Assembly (NCBI GenBank): GCA_965644295.1
Contig: CBFFRP010000164.1
Coordinates: 62,001 to 126,000, forward strand
Length of the DNA: 64,000 nt
Source of the DNA: Paraphysomonas bandaiensis
Taxonomy: Eukaryota > Chrysophyceae
Direction: 5' to 3'
Every line of letters starts with the position of its first letter. Position 1 is the stretch's first letter. The translations under genes and the position numbers were made by a program. Positions 43,311 to 54,922 of this stretch are shown here, piece after piece. The notes under the pieces were generated by a model, which worked only from the letters and a program-made list of their open reading frames with translations, ran no database searches and was not told the origin of the DNA.

Positions 43311-45825
43311 ATGGGTACATTTGAGTTTTGTGAGAATTTTATAGAGCGTGAATATGAAAATTTCCAAGAAGCAAATGCTCTAAACTCTGCAGCTCTGACT
43401 CGATTTGGAAGCACACTTCTACTCTGCATTATGTTGATTAGGAATAAGCGAAGAGTTGCAAAAGCATTTGAAAGTGGGAATGTTGGTATTGGCATGCGAT
43501 ATCTTATATTACCATCATACTATGATTATGTGGTAGCTCTAATATTGACCTCGTTCGTGTATGGGTTGTTCAATTTGTTAGGAGGAAGCTTGCGGGAGTT
43601 GCCTGTCGTTGCTGCTGTGCAAGGAGGAGTGAATCATATGTTCAGGGAAGGGTTGGCTTTTTTTTTAATGCAATATGGTGCAGGATACTATGCAATGAGA
43701 CGAGCTGCCTTTTATGCTGTACTTTGGGGAGCTATTTGTTTCGTGGTTCTTCTTTTGGTGTACCGGTTGAAGGAAAAAGGAGATAGAATGAGCAAGCTTT
43801 CCCTTTTCGGAAATATGTTCTTTTGTATATTTGTACTACTGTTCTACTGCGTAATTACGTTTTCCCCAGTGGAGCGAGTGTATAGAAGACCAGCTTTAAA
43901 GCTGTTTGCGATGTTTCAAATTTGTGACATGTCCCTGTGGATATTAATCGTCGTGTTTTTGTATATGGAGTTTGATGTGGCCTATTGCATAATGTTTACA
44001 ACTAGAACTATATTAGAAGGGGTAGTGGAGCAAATTGTAGTGTTCTACGTTCTTTGTCTCGATAGCGAGGTGATGTAGAATAAAATATATGACTCATGAC
44101 TTACGCAATGTGCAGTTCTGGCAAGGAATTTCGGGACAGCTCGACAACCCTTTGGCGGGAGTTTGGGATCTGGAGCTGGATACTGCGGCCGCGATGGGAC
44201 AGCAGCTCTCTGTTGTCGAAAAAAACTCTCGAAAACTTCCTATAATTCATTTTGGCATGATAACCCTAGATCAGCACCTGGGGTATGTTGCAGGCGGACT
44301 CTCTCGGGTCTACTTTGGGTCTATTAAGAAAGAGCCAGTTGCCATAAAGATATTGTTTGCGATGGAGCTCACACCGAAAGTGGTGAAGTCGTTTTACGAA
44401 GAGGTTCAAGTACTATATGAGCTACAACACGAGAATGTCGTACGGTGCATCGGTGTGTCTGTAATGCCACCAGCAGTCTGTGTTGTGCTGGAGCATTGCA
44501 AGCACGGATCTCTCTTCGACTACCTTCATAAGCCCCGTAAAGTTCCTGTTCATAGTCCTTCTCGGCAGCAGTTTGTAGGGAAGAGTTTGGACGGGGACGC
44601 TCACACAGAGTTAAGTGATATATCAGCTCTCCACCGGTAGGCAAATAGCATCCTATAAAATCTTGATTTATGCTGTCGTATTAAGAAACAGGTCGCATTC
44701 AGGAAGCAGTAGGAAAAGCTCGGTGGATGAGCAGGGTAAACAGGGAAGCCAGTCTAATAAGCCAGTCTCGAGTCCACTACATCATCCTTTTACACAATCT
44801 CGACCGCATCACATGCGCGGGAGCTCTGGTAACCCTGCGAACTTGGAGGATTTGGCCAGCGAATTTAGGCGAAGCGAAACCACCTCTATATCTAGTAGAG
44901 CTTCTTTCACATATAATGATAGAGTGAAGGCCCTTTTTTTGGGACGCAATGAATTCCTCTCACCTGTAGCTGATAGTCCTGTTCCGGATACCACGCAAGA
45001 CAGGAAATCATTCTTTGCAGATCGTTTCAGTATAGGGGAAAGGGAAAGTTCAAAGTATCTTCCGCGAAACTCTAGTTTAACTACATCTTCGAAACGCAGA
45101 CCTAGTCATATTGAAAGCAAACCAACATTCTCTATGGTTGAAAAGTTTAGAATGATAATCGATGCCAGCACTGGTCTCGCCTTCCTTCACGAGAGAGGCT
45201 ATATGCACTGCGACATAAAGTCACCAAACTTCCTTGTATCGAATGTGAGCGACTGTGTTACCCATGTTGTTAAATGCCAATTGACTTCATGCAGGAAAAA
45301 GTTGTGAAGCTGGCTGACTTGGGTGAAGCGCGTGCATTGGATTCGTGTGCGCAATTCGCCCGCCTTCCGAACCCTGCCATAAACTGGAAGGCCCCAGAGG
45401 TACATTCTACCCCTCCCATGTGCTTAGTTTGTACTTACACTTTGTCGTGTAGCTCCTAACACCAAATATGTCGATGCGATCATACACGCCAGCCAGCGAT
45501 GTATACGGGTTGGCGATGGTCATATCCGAGGTAGTAACAACGTCTTCAACTTATCAAACGCTAAATCTCTTTCCAGATAATCTTGCAGGAGATTCCATTA
45601 GATGAGTTACTGCGCAGCTCATCACCAGAACAGTGCTATCATTATCTCGTGAATGAAAACTGTCGTCCTATTTTACCCGATAGCATTCCATTAGCGTTCA
45701 GAAATATCTTAACGCTGGCGTGGAATTCTGACCCGGATAGTCGCCCAACGTGTGCTGATATAGCCAACACGGCTCAAGAGTGTTTACAGAAAATGCTGGC
45801 TGAAAGTATACCGCAGCGTGTGTGA
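43311..45825 (+). CDS. Multi-pass membrane protein with TKL-type kinase domain
   Basis: Six exons, 43311-44069, 44116-44636, 44692-45244, 45295-45399, 45453-45530 and 45577-45825, introns 46-55 nt, 754 residues. The first 250 residues have about six hydrophobic segments (for example YDYVVALILTSFVYGLFNLL, LWGAICFVVLLLVY, MFFCIFVLLFYCVITF), a receptor-like module. The kinase follows: VAIKILF with the ATP Lys, a hinge at VVLEHCKHGSLFDYL, a Ser-rich insert of about 190 residues, then YMHCDIKSPNFLV and KLADLGEA. The catalytic loop has HCD rather than HRD and the magnesium motif is DLG rather than DFG, changes tolerated in TKL kinases. APE is present. Likely a signalling receptor kinase; ligand unknown. 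Confidence 0.8.
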
Positions 45826-46339
45826 TTTGTGCTGCATGCTATAAACAATAGCGCAGCCTTAAGTATGTTAACATATATGTTGAGTTTACGTATTAGCTTG
45901 GGTATTGATTCATATTAGCGAGAGTAACATTGGCATTATGATGCTATACAATTATGAAATCGCGGCGCCCAAGAGTTCTTGACGTATGAACGGTCCTTTT
46001 TGTTTAATGCAGTGATGAATAATATATTCTAGAATATTGATGTATCTTCTATCTTCTGCAGGCACTTATAGCTAGCAGGGAAAAAACAATTGTACTTAAC
46101 TTCTAGTTGATTGAAAGAGAAAAAAGAATTAGGTTTCCCTAACAATATCTTAACTGTGGATCGCAACTGTAACTAATCCGGAGCACGAGCTGATTTAGAA
46201 TAGTGTCTGCTATCCTGCTATGTCATTGTATCACTTTGAAGAGCGTCTCATGATGTAGTAGATAAAAAGTGCAAACATGTATTGAAATATGGATTATATT
46301 CAGTGTGACACTTGACGACAATGTACGAGAATACAGTGA
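45826..46339. other. Intergenic, no supported gene
   Basis: 3' flank of the kinase gene, AT-rich, nothing recognised. Confidence 0.5.
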
Positions 46340-46750
46340 AGTATGGTGATGTATCCCTCAACAATGTCGGACTCGCACCTTTTCGTGGTGTTCTGGGGGA
46401 CAAGTACCGGAGAGATTCTCTCTGGGAAACTAACGTGAGCCGCAAACATAGTCAGCAGATATTCTTCTGCCCACTCATAGCCGACTACTTGTGTGATACA
46501 AGGGACACCAATAAGTGTCACTTGTGTAGACGTCTTTGGGCCCTGACGAATAAACAGGCATCCGGGAATGGGTCCACCTCAAGGGCATCTGGGACAGGGC
46601 CCACCTGAAAGGTAACCGGGGTATTGGGCTGCCTGCTGAAGTCAAGCATCCGGGATGTTCACCTTAAGAACTCAGAGCGGAAGTGGTCGCACCTTGGTGC
46701 TTGCGGCGACGCACAAGCAGCTTCCGTAGCGTTAAATAGTAGCATAAAAA
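46340..46750 (-). repeat. Dispersed repeat family B, inverted copy
   Basis: Reverse-complement match to 40073-40510, containing CCGGGAATGGGTCCACC and GCACCTTGGTGCTTGCGGCG. A short related fragment (GCACCTCTTCGTGGTGTTCT) is at about 5550. It forms one arm of a large inverted pair with 47253-47500. Confidence 0.78.
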
Positions 46751-47100
46751 ACGTGTGTACTGATTAGTTACAGGTAGAGGTCTAACCAGTTTGTCTAACA
46801 TTCATCTAGAGCTACTAAGTTGGTGCAGGTTTTTAACGCCTATTGCTAATAATACGACTTTCAATGTATGGTGATGTATAAATGGTGTTATGATATTGAG
46901 AAACTGAAATAATTTGCTTTTTCAAGAAAATAGGTTTAGTAGCGAAATGTTCACACATGTAGGAGATTATGCATATAGTGCAAAAGAGGTTTGTGTTGGT
47001 TGTCACAACTCTGTGAAACGTTATTAATACATATATATCTAGATCAAGGTAAAGAATGACCAATTTTCAACGAAATGTGACTGTATTATTATATATGTAC

Positions 47101-47145
47101 AGGGCCTAATAACTGGTAACCGTTAATGGCCCATTAATGGTATCG
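47101..47145 (+). repeat. Truncated hAT-type MITE end
   Basis: CAGGGCCTAATAACTGGTAA followed by CCGTTAATGGCCCATTAATGG is the left end of the MITE at 17755. The right end is missing. It lies in the spacer between the inverted family-B copies. Confidence 0.6.
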
Positions 47146-47252
47146 TCGATAACTAACCACATAACATCGCTCTCCAAGCTGCTGAGTGTTGGAAAGCCTT
47201 TCGACATGCATGTTGGGTTTTCAAGAGGATGCCTACTGCGAAGAACTTAAAG

Positions 47253-47500
47253 GGTGGATGACCTTGAGGTGGGCCCATTCCCGGATGCTTGCTTATTCGT
47301 CATGGCCCAAAGACGTCTATATACACAATTGACACTTATTAGTGTCCCTTGTACCTTGTGCCACGCAAGCATTTGGTTATGTGTGGTAGAACAATATCAT
47401 CTGCTGACTATAATATAATATTATTAATAATGCAGCTCACGTTAGTTTCCCGGAAATATATCTCCGGTACGTATCCCCCAGAACACCGACATTTTGCTAG
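47253..47500 (+). repeat. Dispersed repeat family B, partial
   Basis: Starts near GATGACCTTGAGGTGGGCCC and runs through GCTCACGTTAGTTTCCCGG to TATCCCCCAGAACACCGAC, in the orientation opposite to 46340-46750. Confidence 0.75.
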
Positions 47501-47987
47501 ACTACAAATAGTCTTTGAATTTGCTATTATATATATCAACATTCGACATATCCGGATGAATGATTTAAAACTTAATTAAATGAACGTTGTACGTGTACAC
47601 TCAATACTCTATTAAAATTATTGTTAATATCTCATATTGTTCATTGTTATGCACTAAATTCAATTTGTTTCTACTGCCAATCAATATCATATATATGATC
47701 TTACATAGTCAATACATTTCAGTTTAACTACTCTATTATTCCTATCATATCATTAATTCATAAAACTGCTAACCACTACTGTACTTTCAAAGCATTAAGT
47801 GCTCCGGGCGCTAGTTAACTAGTTATTATAGAGGTTAAGAGAGCTCGTCGTAACTCTAGTTTGGAGTAAATATATGGTGGGAGCTAGCTATATGCCAGCG
47901 AGTCATACATCCACCTGTGTCCCATGAGAATTGGTGGTAAACTACAATACATCCAATTGAGTGGGAGTGTTGACTTCTGCAGTGGTA

Positions 47988-48340
47988 CTGGGCTGCGTAT
48001 CAATTAATTGACGCAGGTTGTAGTCAATTATAATTGCAATTACTACTTGCTGTCTCAATTTCAATTGCAATTATTTAGTACTAAAATACACTAGCTGCAA
48101 TATAGTTACCTCAACTGTTATTTCACTCCAGAGGCGACGATTGATGCGTAAAAACATAAGTAGCTCTTAAATGTTGAGGAGTCAAGCTCTTGCGCAAGCC
48201 CGTCATAACAATCGTAGCTCTACTGAACAACTTTTCAACCTTATTTTGGTGGAATGCAAGTGTTTCATGCTGTGGTAATGAGTCTTGCTCGCTTCCGCTT
48301 CTAGCTACCATCAATCACACGTTGCGCTGCGTCGTCATTC
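47988..48340 (-). pseudogene. hAT transposase C-terminal fragment with adjacent terminal repeat
   Basis: The minus-strand frame 48314-48123 reads LPQHETLAFHQNKVEKLFSR, then ATIVMTGLRKSLTPQHLRAT, the C-terminal dimerisation block of hAT transposases (VERLFS...R..L.P..L). Beyond its stop lies CTGGGCTGCGTATCAATTAA at 47988, close to the CAGGGCTGCG-type termini seen elsewhere, so this is the left end of a truncated element. The rest of the transposase is absent. Confidence 0.6.
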
Positions 48341-48801
48341 GAAACTAGACTAGCCCTGCTGCAGTATGATGCGATATATATATTGTACAATTAAAGTGAG
48401 TTAATAGTGCACAATAGAACGGGTGAATATAGTTACAAAAGTAAGTAAATTCAGTTCCTGATGTGCGACAATGAAAGTTATAGGAATTACTGGTGAACAT
48501 ATAACATATAATATAATACACATTATTAATAATAATAGTGTTTAGACTTAGAAGCGCGTTGCGTGTAACAAAGCAAGATTAAGGTTTACATGTAGAGCAA
48601 GACTCACTTCAGTGTAATGTCCAATTCTAACACCCCAGATAACAGACAGTACATATCACTCAATTATTTTAATCAACACTCAGAGCACATTACCAACAAT
48701 ACAGTATGAACTCTGGGTTTCGTCAAGAGCAAAATCACTTTTGTAGGGCCAAACCCTACCCACCATAAAAGAGGAATAACTTGGCAAATAAATTTAAGAA
48801 A

Positions 48802-50364
48802 CTACAGATTGGCTTCCTCCTGATCGGAGTCATTCTCGTCGAATTTAATTCCACTTGTACCCTTCGCGAGCTGATCACCCTGGCGCATGATTTTCCGTGC
48901 TTTCCCAACACTTGGGGTGGCCGGCTCGATTGGAGGCAGACTGACATCTCCCACTTTGTTCGAATGCTTTTGTCGAGCTTTACTGACTTGTGCAGTCTTG
49001 AGGACTTTTTTGTACGGCGATGTTCCGGGGCCATTCGGAATATTGGCTCCGGAATCTGATGGGTGGGCTGAAGTAAGAGAGGAGGATATGAGGTCCGCGA
49101 ATCGGCCCCCCATCCAAGGAAGAGAACACATGCCTTGCGCTGTTGGTCTTGTCGAGTCGTCTACTTGAAGAATCGCAACAATGAACTTTTTTAAATCCTC
49201 GCTGAAAGGTAAGAATTCTTGCAATGAGTTGGTACTATTTTGAATTATTTCTGAAAACTTTTCTTTGTCTCGCATTACCTCCATGTCGTAACAATGCATC
49301 CATATATCATAAAAACGCTCATGACCTAGTGTGAGCTCTAGCAGAATACATCCTGTACTCCACACATCGATCTTGTCACCGTAGTAGCTCCCGCGAGTAA
49401 ACATCTCCGGGGCAAAGAAACCCGGTGATCCACAAAACTCCGAGAGTGGTTCCGCAGGTCGGAAAACAGTGCTCAGTCCAAAATCACACAGCTTGAGATC
49501 CATACATTTCCCAGTATTTACATCGAACGTCAACAGGACGTTTTCTGGTTTGAGATCACGATGGCAGACGCCGTGTGCGTGGCAATGCAAGACACCCTCA
49601 AGAATTCCAGCCATTATTTCCAATGCCCACTCCTCTCGTGCTCCATCAGGGTGTTGGTCGAAAAAGTCGAACATATCCCGTCCACCTTTCTCCATAACAA
49701 TGTAGAGGTTCAATCTTGTGTGTACTATATCTACGATCTTAACAATACACCGATTGTTCAATTTTTTTGTCGTACCGATTTCATTAGATATTCGGCGAAG
49801 GGAATGGAAGGATGTTACCTTATCCTTTCGAATAACTTTAATGGCCAATTCCTTCGGGTTATCATCTAAATGACATTCGAACACTTCACCAAAATGCCCT
49901 TCACCCAAAATATTGGATATCTTATATGAACCAACAGACTGCGGGGTGTCAGTCAAGGTTTGATCTTCACGGGGAATATTAGTCAGGCTGTGATGGCACG
50001 ACAAGCAGTGGGTCCACAATGTTGCAGTATGTTCCAACTTGTGGGCGTCATATTTTTCACGAAGTACAAGAAAATCTTGATATAAGTCAGTTTGTTGTTT
50101 GTGAAATTTTTGAACCGATTCCAAAGCCATTTGCAGACGTGAATCTATGTTTTTTATCTGATCATCTTTTTCATGCAATAATTTCTGTGTCGATATGAGG
50201 TCATTTTCAATATCTGAAAGCTCATTTTTCCAAATGTACACTTTCCCATCTCGCTCCAGACAGGGTGAAGAAACAATGCTAACTTCCTTTTCAGGGAGAT
50301 AGTGTCGTAAAGCGTCCTGTATCAGACTGGCGTCTAAGCCCACAACAGTAACACCATCCTTCAT
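48802..50364 (-). CDS. Serine/threonine protein kinase, CAMK-like
   Basis: 520 residues from ATG at 50364, no introns found. The N-terminus is helical (coiled coil about residues 50-120) with a Cys/His pair. The kinase has the glycine loop ILGEGHFGEVFE, AIKVIRKDKV, catalytic CHRDLKPENVLL, magnesium motif LCDFGLS and activation segment FCGSPGFFAPEMF, followed by a DVWSTGCILLEL helix. The CGSPGFFAPE segment is typical of CAMK/CAMKL kinases. All catalytic residues are present. The tail of about 100 residues is basic, then acidic, probably disordered. Substrate unknown. It is divergent from the MFS gene, with 729 bp between starts. Confidence 0.88.
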   Translation of the reverse strand: MKDGVTVVGLDASLIQDALRHYLPEKEVSIVSSPCLERDGKVYIWKNELSDIENDLISTQKLLHEKDDQIKNIDSRLQMALESVQKFHKQQTDLYQDFLVLREKYDAHKLEHTATLWTHCLSCHHSLTNIPREDQTLTDTPQSVGSYKISNILGEGHFGEVFECHLDDNPKELAIKVIRKDKVTSFHSLRRISNEIGTTKKLNNRCIVKIVDIVHTRLNLYIVMEKGGRDMFDFFDQHPDGAREEWALEIMAGILEGVLHCHAHGVCHRDLKPENVLLTFDVNTGKCMDLKLCDFGLSTVFRPAEPLSEFCGSPGFFAPEMFTRGSYYGDKIDVWSTGCILLELTLGHERFYDIWMHCYDMEVMRDKEKFSEIIQNSTNSLQEFLPFSEDLKKFIVAILQVDDSTRPTAQGMCSLPWMGGRFADLISSSLTSAHPSDSGANIPNGPGTSPYKKVLKTAQVSKARQKHSNKVGDVSLPPIEPATPSVGKARKIMRQGDQLAKGTSGIKFDENDSDQEEANL

Positions 50365-51093
50365 TTCTGGTAATGACAAATCAATTCAAGATACTTTAAT
50401 AATGAATATAAAAGTGGAGTACACAATTGCAAGGTGACAGTGTTTATGTATAGATATTGGGCTCACTTCTCTCTAATTCTTGTCACTCACTATCTCTGTA
50501 TATACGAAACAATTCATACTTTTATTACATAGAAATTAGTTTTGTTATCTGTAAGCTATCAAATTACGGTTTGTTTGTTGGTGTGTCTTAAATACTTGTG
50601 TCTACTAGACATCTCAAGGACTATATGTGTACATACACGTACAGCAGTACATACAGCAGAGTATCTTTGTGTCAGTGTGTGTTCTGTCTAAAAGGCGTCT
50701 ATAAAGAAACGCTTCTGGTATTTTGGTAAAAAGGTTTCCAAAAAGGTAGGAAATTCCTTAAAAAACTGTTTGGCTTTCCTATAAATATCTTGTTGGCTTG
50801 TTGGAATTCTTGATTTTTTACATGTAAAAGACACTGAAAATGAGTACAAGAAATCTTTTTTATCTTATAAAATCCGTACTTTTTTCTCATAGACAAACTT
50901 CGTACTTACTATACAACCAAACTTTCATACATCATCTCACTCACTATGAATCATATACAGTACAGCGTATATACACTCACTGTTGTATCATATTCATACC
51001 ATCTTAAACTATATGACATCTCACAGACTAAACAGAGATGCATCATACACCATCTCTCTCGAACACTGAATTATAGTTTAAGTATATTTCAAC
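50365..51093. promoter_or_regulatory. Divergent intergenic region, kinase and MFS transporter
   Basis: 729 bp, AT-rich, no specific element recognised. Confidence 0.4.
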
Positions 51094-52704
51094 ATGATAA
51101 ACATATTAGAAATTCCAGAATTTTACTTTAGTTTATTGACATTATTAAACCTCTTCAATTTTATTGATCGAGGCATTATTCCTGGTAGCACAGACGAGTT
51201 TACTAATTTTATTGAGGACAATATAGAAACAGGTCATCCCAGTTTATACATCGGTCTCTTACAATCAGCTTTTATTGTTGGATTTTGTTTAGCATCTCCA
51301 ATATTCGCCGGACTAGTTCATTACTACGGACCATTTCACCTTGTGACAGCTGGTGTTACTGTCTGGACATGTGCTGTATTACTCTCTGGCTTTGCGTACT
51401 ATGCTGATAGCTACATGATGTTATTGTTTGGACGCGTACTGTCGGGTGTTGGTGAGTCCAGTTTTCAATGCTGTATTCCACCCTGGATAGCAACGAACTC
51501 TGACGAGAACAGCAAATCTCGATGGCTAGCGATATTCAATACTGCGATACCTGTCGGGACGGCACTAGGGTACGTGTACTCGTCGCTGATTTCTACTTCT
51601 ATTGGATGGCAGTGGGCATTCTTCCTCGAGGCCGTCCTGATATTTCCGTTTCTCGTGTTTGTATTTTTAATTTGTCCAAGATTTCCTCATCTGAAACCTG
51701 GTGTACGTCACTTTCCACCAGTAAATGAGAATGATTATGAGGAAATTGTCCCTATTCCACCGAACAGCGAGGCGGAAGCTGGAGTGAAGGACGCTCTTAA
51801 GCATGACGAGGCCACTACATCTCTGCTCAGTTCTATTGAAGACGATAACCTCGCTCAGGAGCAAGGAAAAGATGTAGACGTAAAACTCGACCCTGACTTG
51901 GATCAGGAGGAGCACCCACCTAATCTCTATGAGGAAGTGAAGCTGATATGCCGCTATCCATGCTATTTGTTTATTACTGCTGGTTATACCGCACAGACAG
52001 GAGCTCTCATTGGCCTCAGTACCTTTGGGTCCGCCTTTCTCATGGGGTTGAACTATTTTGACTCTGAAGTGGAGTCTTCAAGTTTATTTGGGGTGGTGGT
52101 AAGTGTGGCAGGTATAGTCGGCTTCCCACTGGGGGGAATGCTATTAGACTATCTCTCCGCACGATCTAAGCATGAGCAGGGCCATTCCCATGCGGAACTT
52201 GTACGCGCAACACTCCTGATGATAGTTACATCTATTGGGGGCTGTATACTTTTTGTACTAACCTTTTGGATTCGTTCCAAAGCTCTTTTTATAGTAGTGC
52301 TGTTTTTCGGGTGTCTGTTTCTGTTCTTGTGTAACTCATCTATTACAATTGCAATATTGCTGAGTGTCCCTGTCGAAAACAGAGCCCTCGCCATAGCATT
52401 TACCTCGATCGTAATCCACATGTTTGGGGATGTCCCATCTCCACTGGTTGTCGGGTATTTGAAAGACGACTTGGCTCCTGGATGCACAGGAGATGACGAC
52501 GCTGTTAGCACAAGTGAGGATTGCCGTGACGACGCCCAGGGTCTCAGGATTACAATGCTACTGGTGTCCCTCTGGTTCTCGTGGTGCATCGCATTTTTCA
52601 CAATGGCCTTCGTTCACGCTAAACGTGACTACAAGGCGGAGAAGGCAAGGAGACCCTCTCTTTATATGGACCCTGTAACCCGGAAAATCTCGAAGCAGGA
52701 ATGA
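51094..52704 (+). CDS. Major facilitator transporter, Spinster-like
   Basis: 536 residues, single exon. About twelve membrane segments. Family marks are LNLFNFIDRGIIPGSTDEF in the first helix region, the loop GRVLSGVGESSFQCCIPPWI (as in Spinster proteins), and a C-terminal half with FGSAFLMGLNYFD and VVSVAGIVGFPLGGMLLDYL. A long acidic cytosolic loop separates the halves (about residues 210-275). Spinster proteins export sphingosine-1-phosphate or lysolipids from endosomes and lysosomes; substrate here is inferred only at the family level. Confidence 0.87.
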   Translation: MINILEIPEFYFSLLTLLNLFNFIDRGIIPGSTDEFTNFIEDNIETGHPSLYIGLLQSAFIVGFCLASPIFAGLVHYYGPFHLVTAGVTVWTCAVLLSGFAYYADSYMMLLFGRVLSGVGESSFQCCIPPWIATNSDENSKSRWLAIFNTAIPVGTALGYVYSSLISTSIGWQWAFFLEAVLIFPFLVFVFLICPRFPHLKPGVRHFPPVNENDYEEIVPIPPNSEAEAGVKDALKHDEATTSLLSSIEDDNLAQEQGKDVDVKLDPDLDQEEHPPNLYEEVKLICRYPCYLFITAGYTAQTGALIGLSTFGSAFLMGLNYFDSEVESSSLFGVVVSVAGIVGFPLGGMLLDYLSARSKHEQGHSHAELVRATLLMIVTSIGGCILFVLTFWIRSKALFIVVLFFGCLFLFLCNSSITIAILLSVPVENRALAIAFTSIVIHMFGDVPSPLVVGYLKDDLAPGCTGDDDAVSTSEDCRDDAQGLRITMLLVSLWFSWCIAFFTMAFVHAKRDYKAEKARRPSLYMDPVTRKISKQE

Positions 52705-52994
52705 GCAACGGAAGTGTAGTAGTTTGACTCTGATAAAGTTGTACTGGTTCTGGTAGCCAGTATGAATTTGAGAAATTGTGTATATTAACCGAATCTGTAT
52801 GTAAGAATAGCTTTGCTGTATCACATTGCGAATCTTGACGTGCTCCTATACATTCAAAAAGTGTGTGTACACACTCTAAGCTACATACGACTGTTGTCAG
52901 TGGTCAAAAAGCTATACAGCAGTAGGCAGTGGCCAGGCAACATGGCAACATGTTGGGTAGAATGATATAAGGCGTATTTTCAGCAGTGTTGAGT

Positions 52995-53370
52995 TTTGCC
53001 TAGAGTGTGATAATTCTGAAATTGAGAGACGGGTTATACATTTGGACGGAATGCTAGAAGGAAACTTCATTGAAGACATCTACCAGAAAGCCACACAACT
53101 GCTGAAGGAATGTTAACATCAGCTCGATCTCCACGACGCTCGTACATTGTTTGACTAAATCATCACGAGTCTCCCGATTGTTGAGCGCCATCAGGGTGAC
53201 AAGGTTGCTATTAGTCATAACGCTGCTCTGAAGAAGGCAGTGGTGAAGTAGTCATGAAGATGCAACGTGGTATCGAAGCCTCACTTATACCCGGACGGAA
53301 AAGGATCAAATAAATGAGGAAGTCGATGATGATGGCAGTGAGTCTAGTTCAGAATGACAACACAGGGCAA
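52995..53370 (+). pseudogene. Decayed hAT-like transposase fragment
   Basis: Plus-strand stretches read as coding in one frame with several stops: CDNSEIERRVIHLDGMLEGN, HQLDLHDARTLFD and SLPIVERHQGDKVAISHNA, then LKKAVVK. The pattern (acidic helix, LFD..I..LP, then a K-rich kink) resembles the segment before the C-terminal domain in protist hAT transposases. Weak assignment. The flanking 52705-52995 shows nothing else. Confidence 0.3.
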
Positions 53371-53405
53371 CATTTGATTTATGGTAACAGACATCGGAGG
53401 CAAGT

Positions 53406-53427
53406 AACCCTAACCCTAACCCTAAAA
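53406..53427 (-). repeat. Interstitial telomere-type repeat
   Basis: Three tandem CCCTAA units (AACCCTAACCCTAACCCTAA), i.e. TTAGGG on the minus strand, inside transposon remnants. It could mark a repaired break or an old fusion. Confidence 0.8.
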
Positions 53428-53557
53428 GTCAAAACAAGGAAATTCAATAGTGCAGCGTGAAGCACGTGCATGTCGCAGTTTACTCAGTTGAGCTAAGAGA
53501 TAGTTATGACTAATTCACGCAAGCGTATGGCCCTCGCCGTTTAGAGAGTATGTGACG

Positions 53558-54922
53558 CATCAATTAATTGACGCAGGTTGTAGTAAATTAAATTGCAATT
53601 ATTTCTTGTTATTGTCTAATAATTAATTGAATCATGGCAAATATGGAGCCCCATTTGGTATTTAGTATGGTTACTGCGCATCAAAGATCTTTCTTTTATT
53701 AGGGTTTGAAGTCGTTGTCGGTAGAAAACAGTCTACTTCTTCATCACTCAATACCGAATATACAGCAAAACAGCCAGATTTAATTCGTGATGTGCATAGT
53801 CATTGAGCGGTACAGCAGGTCTTCCAATCAAATTACCAGTTAAACACACCAAATTGGGATTGTAATTTGTATTGTATCCCGAAATACATTCAATTGCAGT
53901 AAAATTATATTCAAACAACACTGCAACTCATTGAACGAGTAATATTCTAGTGACTCTGCAGTGAAGTATATGTCCGAGTCTTTATCTTCGTCCTTCACAT
54001 CACAGCAAAAAGTAGTACCACAGCAAAAACAACTTTGAAATTAGGCGTCGGTTCATGTTGCAAAAACAGCAAAGTAGAGCTCTTTGTTGCACGCCCACCC
54101 ATCCACCAGCAAGCCAAAACGCTTTTTCAACAGCGCTTTAATCTTGTTTTCGACCTCTAAGTCCAAGACTTTCATATATTTCATCAGCATTGATCTAATA
54201 AAAGCTGTCAACTTGGTGTTCTTTCGTGTCAATGGTTTCTCCACAAAAGAAAAAAGAAGATCATCCATAATCAATCAGTACAACCGGTGATACGCAGTCC
54301 TCGCATTAAACAGGCAATGCTATAGAGCAGTTGAAAGCTGTAGTTAGAAGGTATTTTAAAAAATTATGACCATTACGAGTGATATACAATTGTGGTTATC
54401 TGCTGTATTATGAGAGTTGCCGTAATATAATGTATATTATCATGACGAGTATATTATAGAAGTGAAACGAATTATAGTGGCAATGCAAGTTCGTGACGAA
54501 GTAAGATCGTACGATAAATGAGTGGTTGTAGAGACAACATGAAAAGGGAGAATGATAAGAGGTATTGTTTTTAACTTATACTATAATCAGCACAGAGCGA
54601 CTGTATTGTTCAGTTATGTCATTTTCTACCATTTGTCATGACCCTAATGCAATGTGTTAGTTGTTTTCATTTATTTTCTAGAGAAAACACTTGAGCAATG
54701 GTTTATGGTATCAGTTTATATGTTTATAAGATCAATTAAATAATTTTATTGCTTTCTACCAACCTTCGTAGGTTTGTCGTAAAAATTGGATTTTCTCAAC
54801 TTACCGGTGCCAAATTGATGATATTTTTAATCAATTAGTTGAAGCAAACTGGAGTCAATTATATAACTTGCTGTCCCAATTTCAATAATTAATAATTGAC
54901 AATCAATTCATAGGCAGCCCTG
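53558..54922. mobile_element. Degenerate hAT element with terminal repeats
   Basis: The left end region GCATCAATTAATTGACGCAG at 53558 matches 47996 and lies near the C-terminal side of a minus-strand transposase relic. The right end is CAATTCATAGGCAGCCCTG near 54922. A second such end (TTACGTAGCCCTG) occurs at about 55018. The element contains the pseudogene at 53700-54274 and is otherwise AT-rich. Confidence 0.5.
53700..54274 (-). pseudogene. hAT transposase, N-terminal/core remnant
   Basis: From 54274 the minus strand reads DDLLFSFVEKPLTRKNTKL, then KALLKKRFGLLVDGWACNKE and LYFAVFAT, which matches the start of the hAT catalytic core (F-G-L-x-x-D-G-W, with the first catalytic Asp). After a stop and frameshift the reading resumes with LVCLTGNLIGRPAVPLNDYA and HHELNLAV, aligning to the DN...N...G.P..GCASHR.NLAV block but with catalytic and Cys residues lost. 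Clearly dead. Confidence 0.68.
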
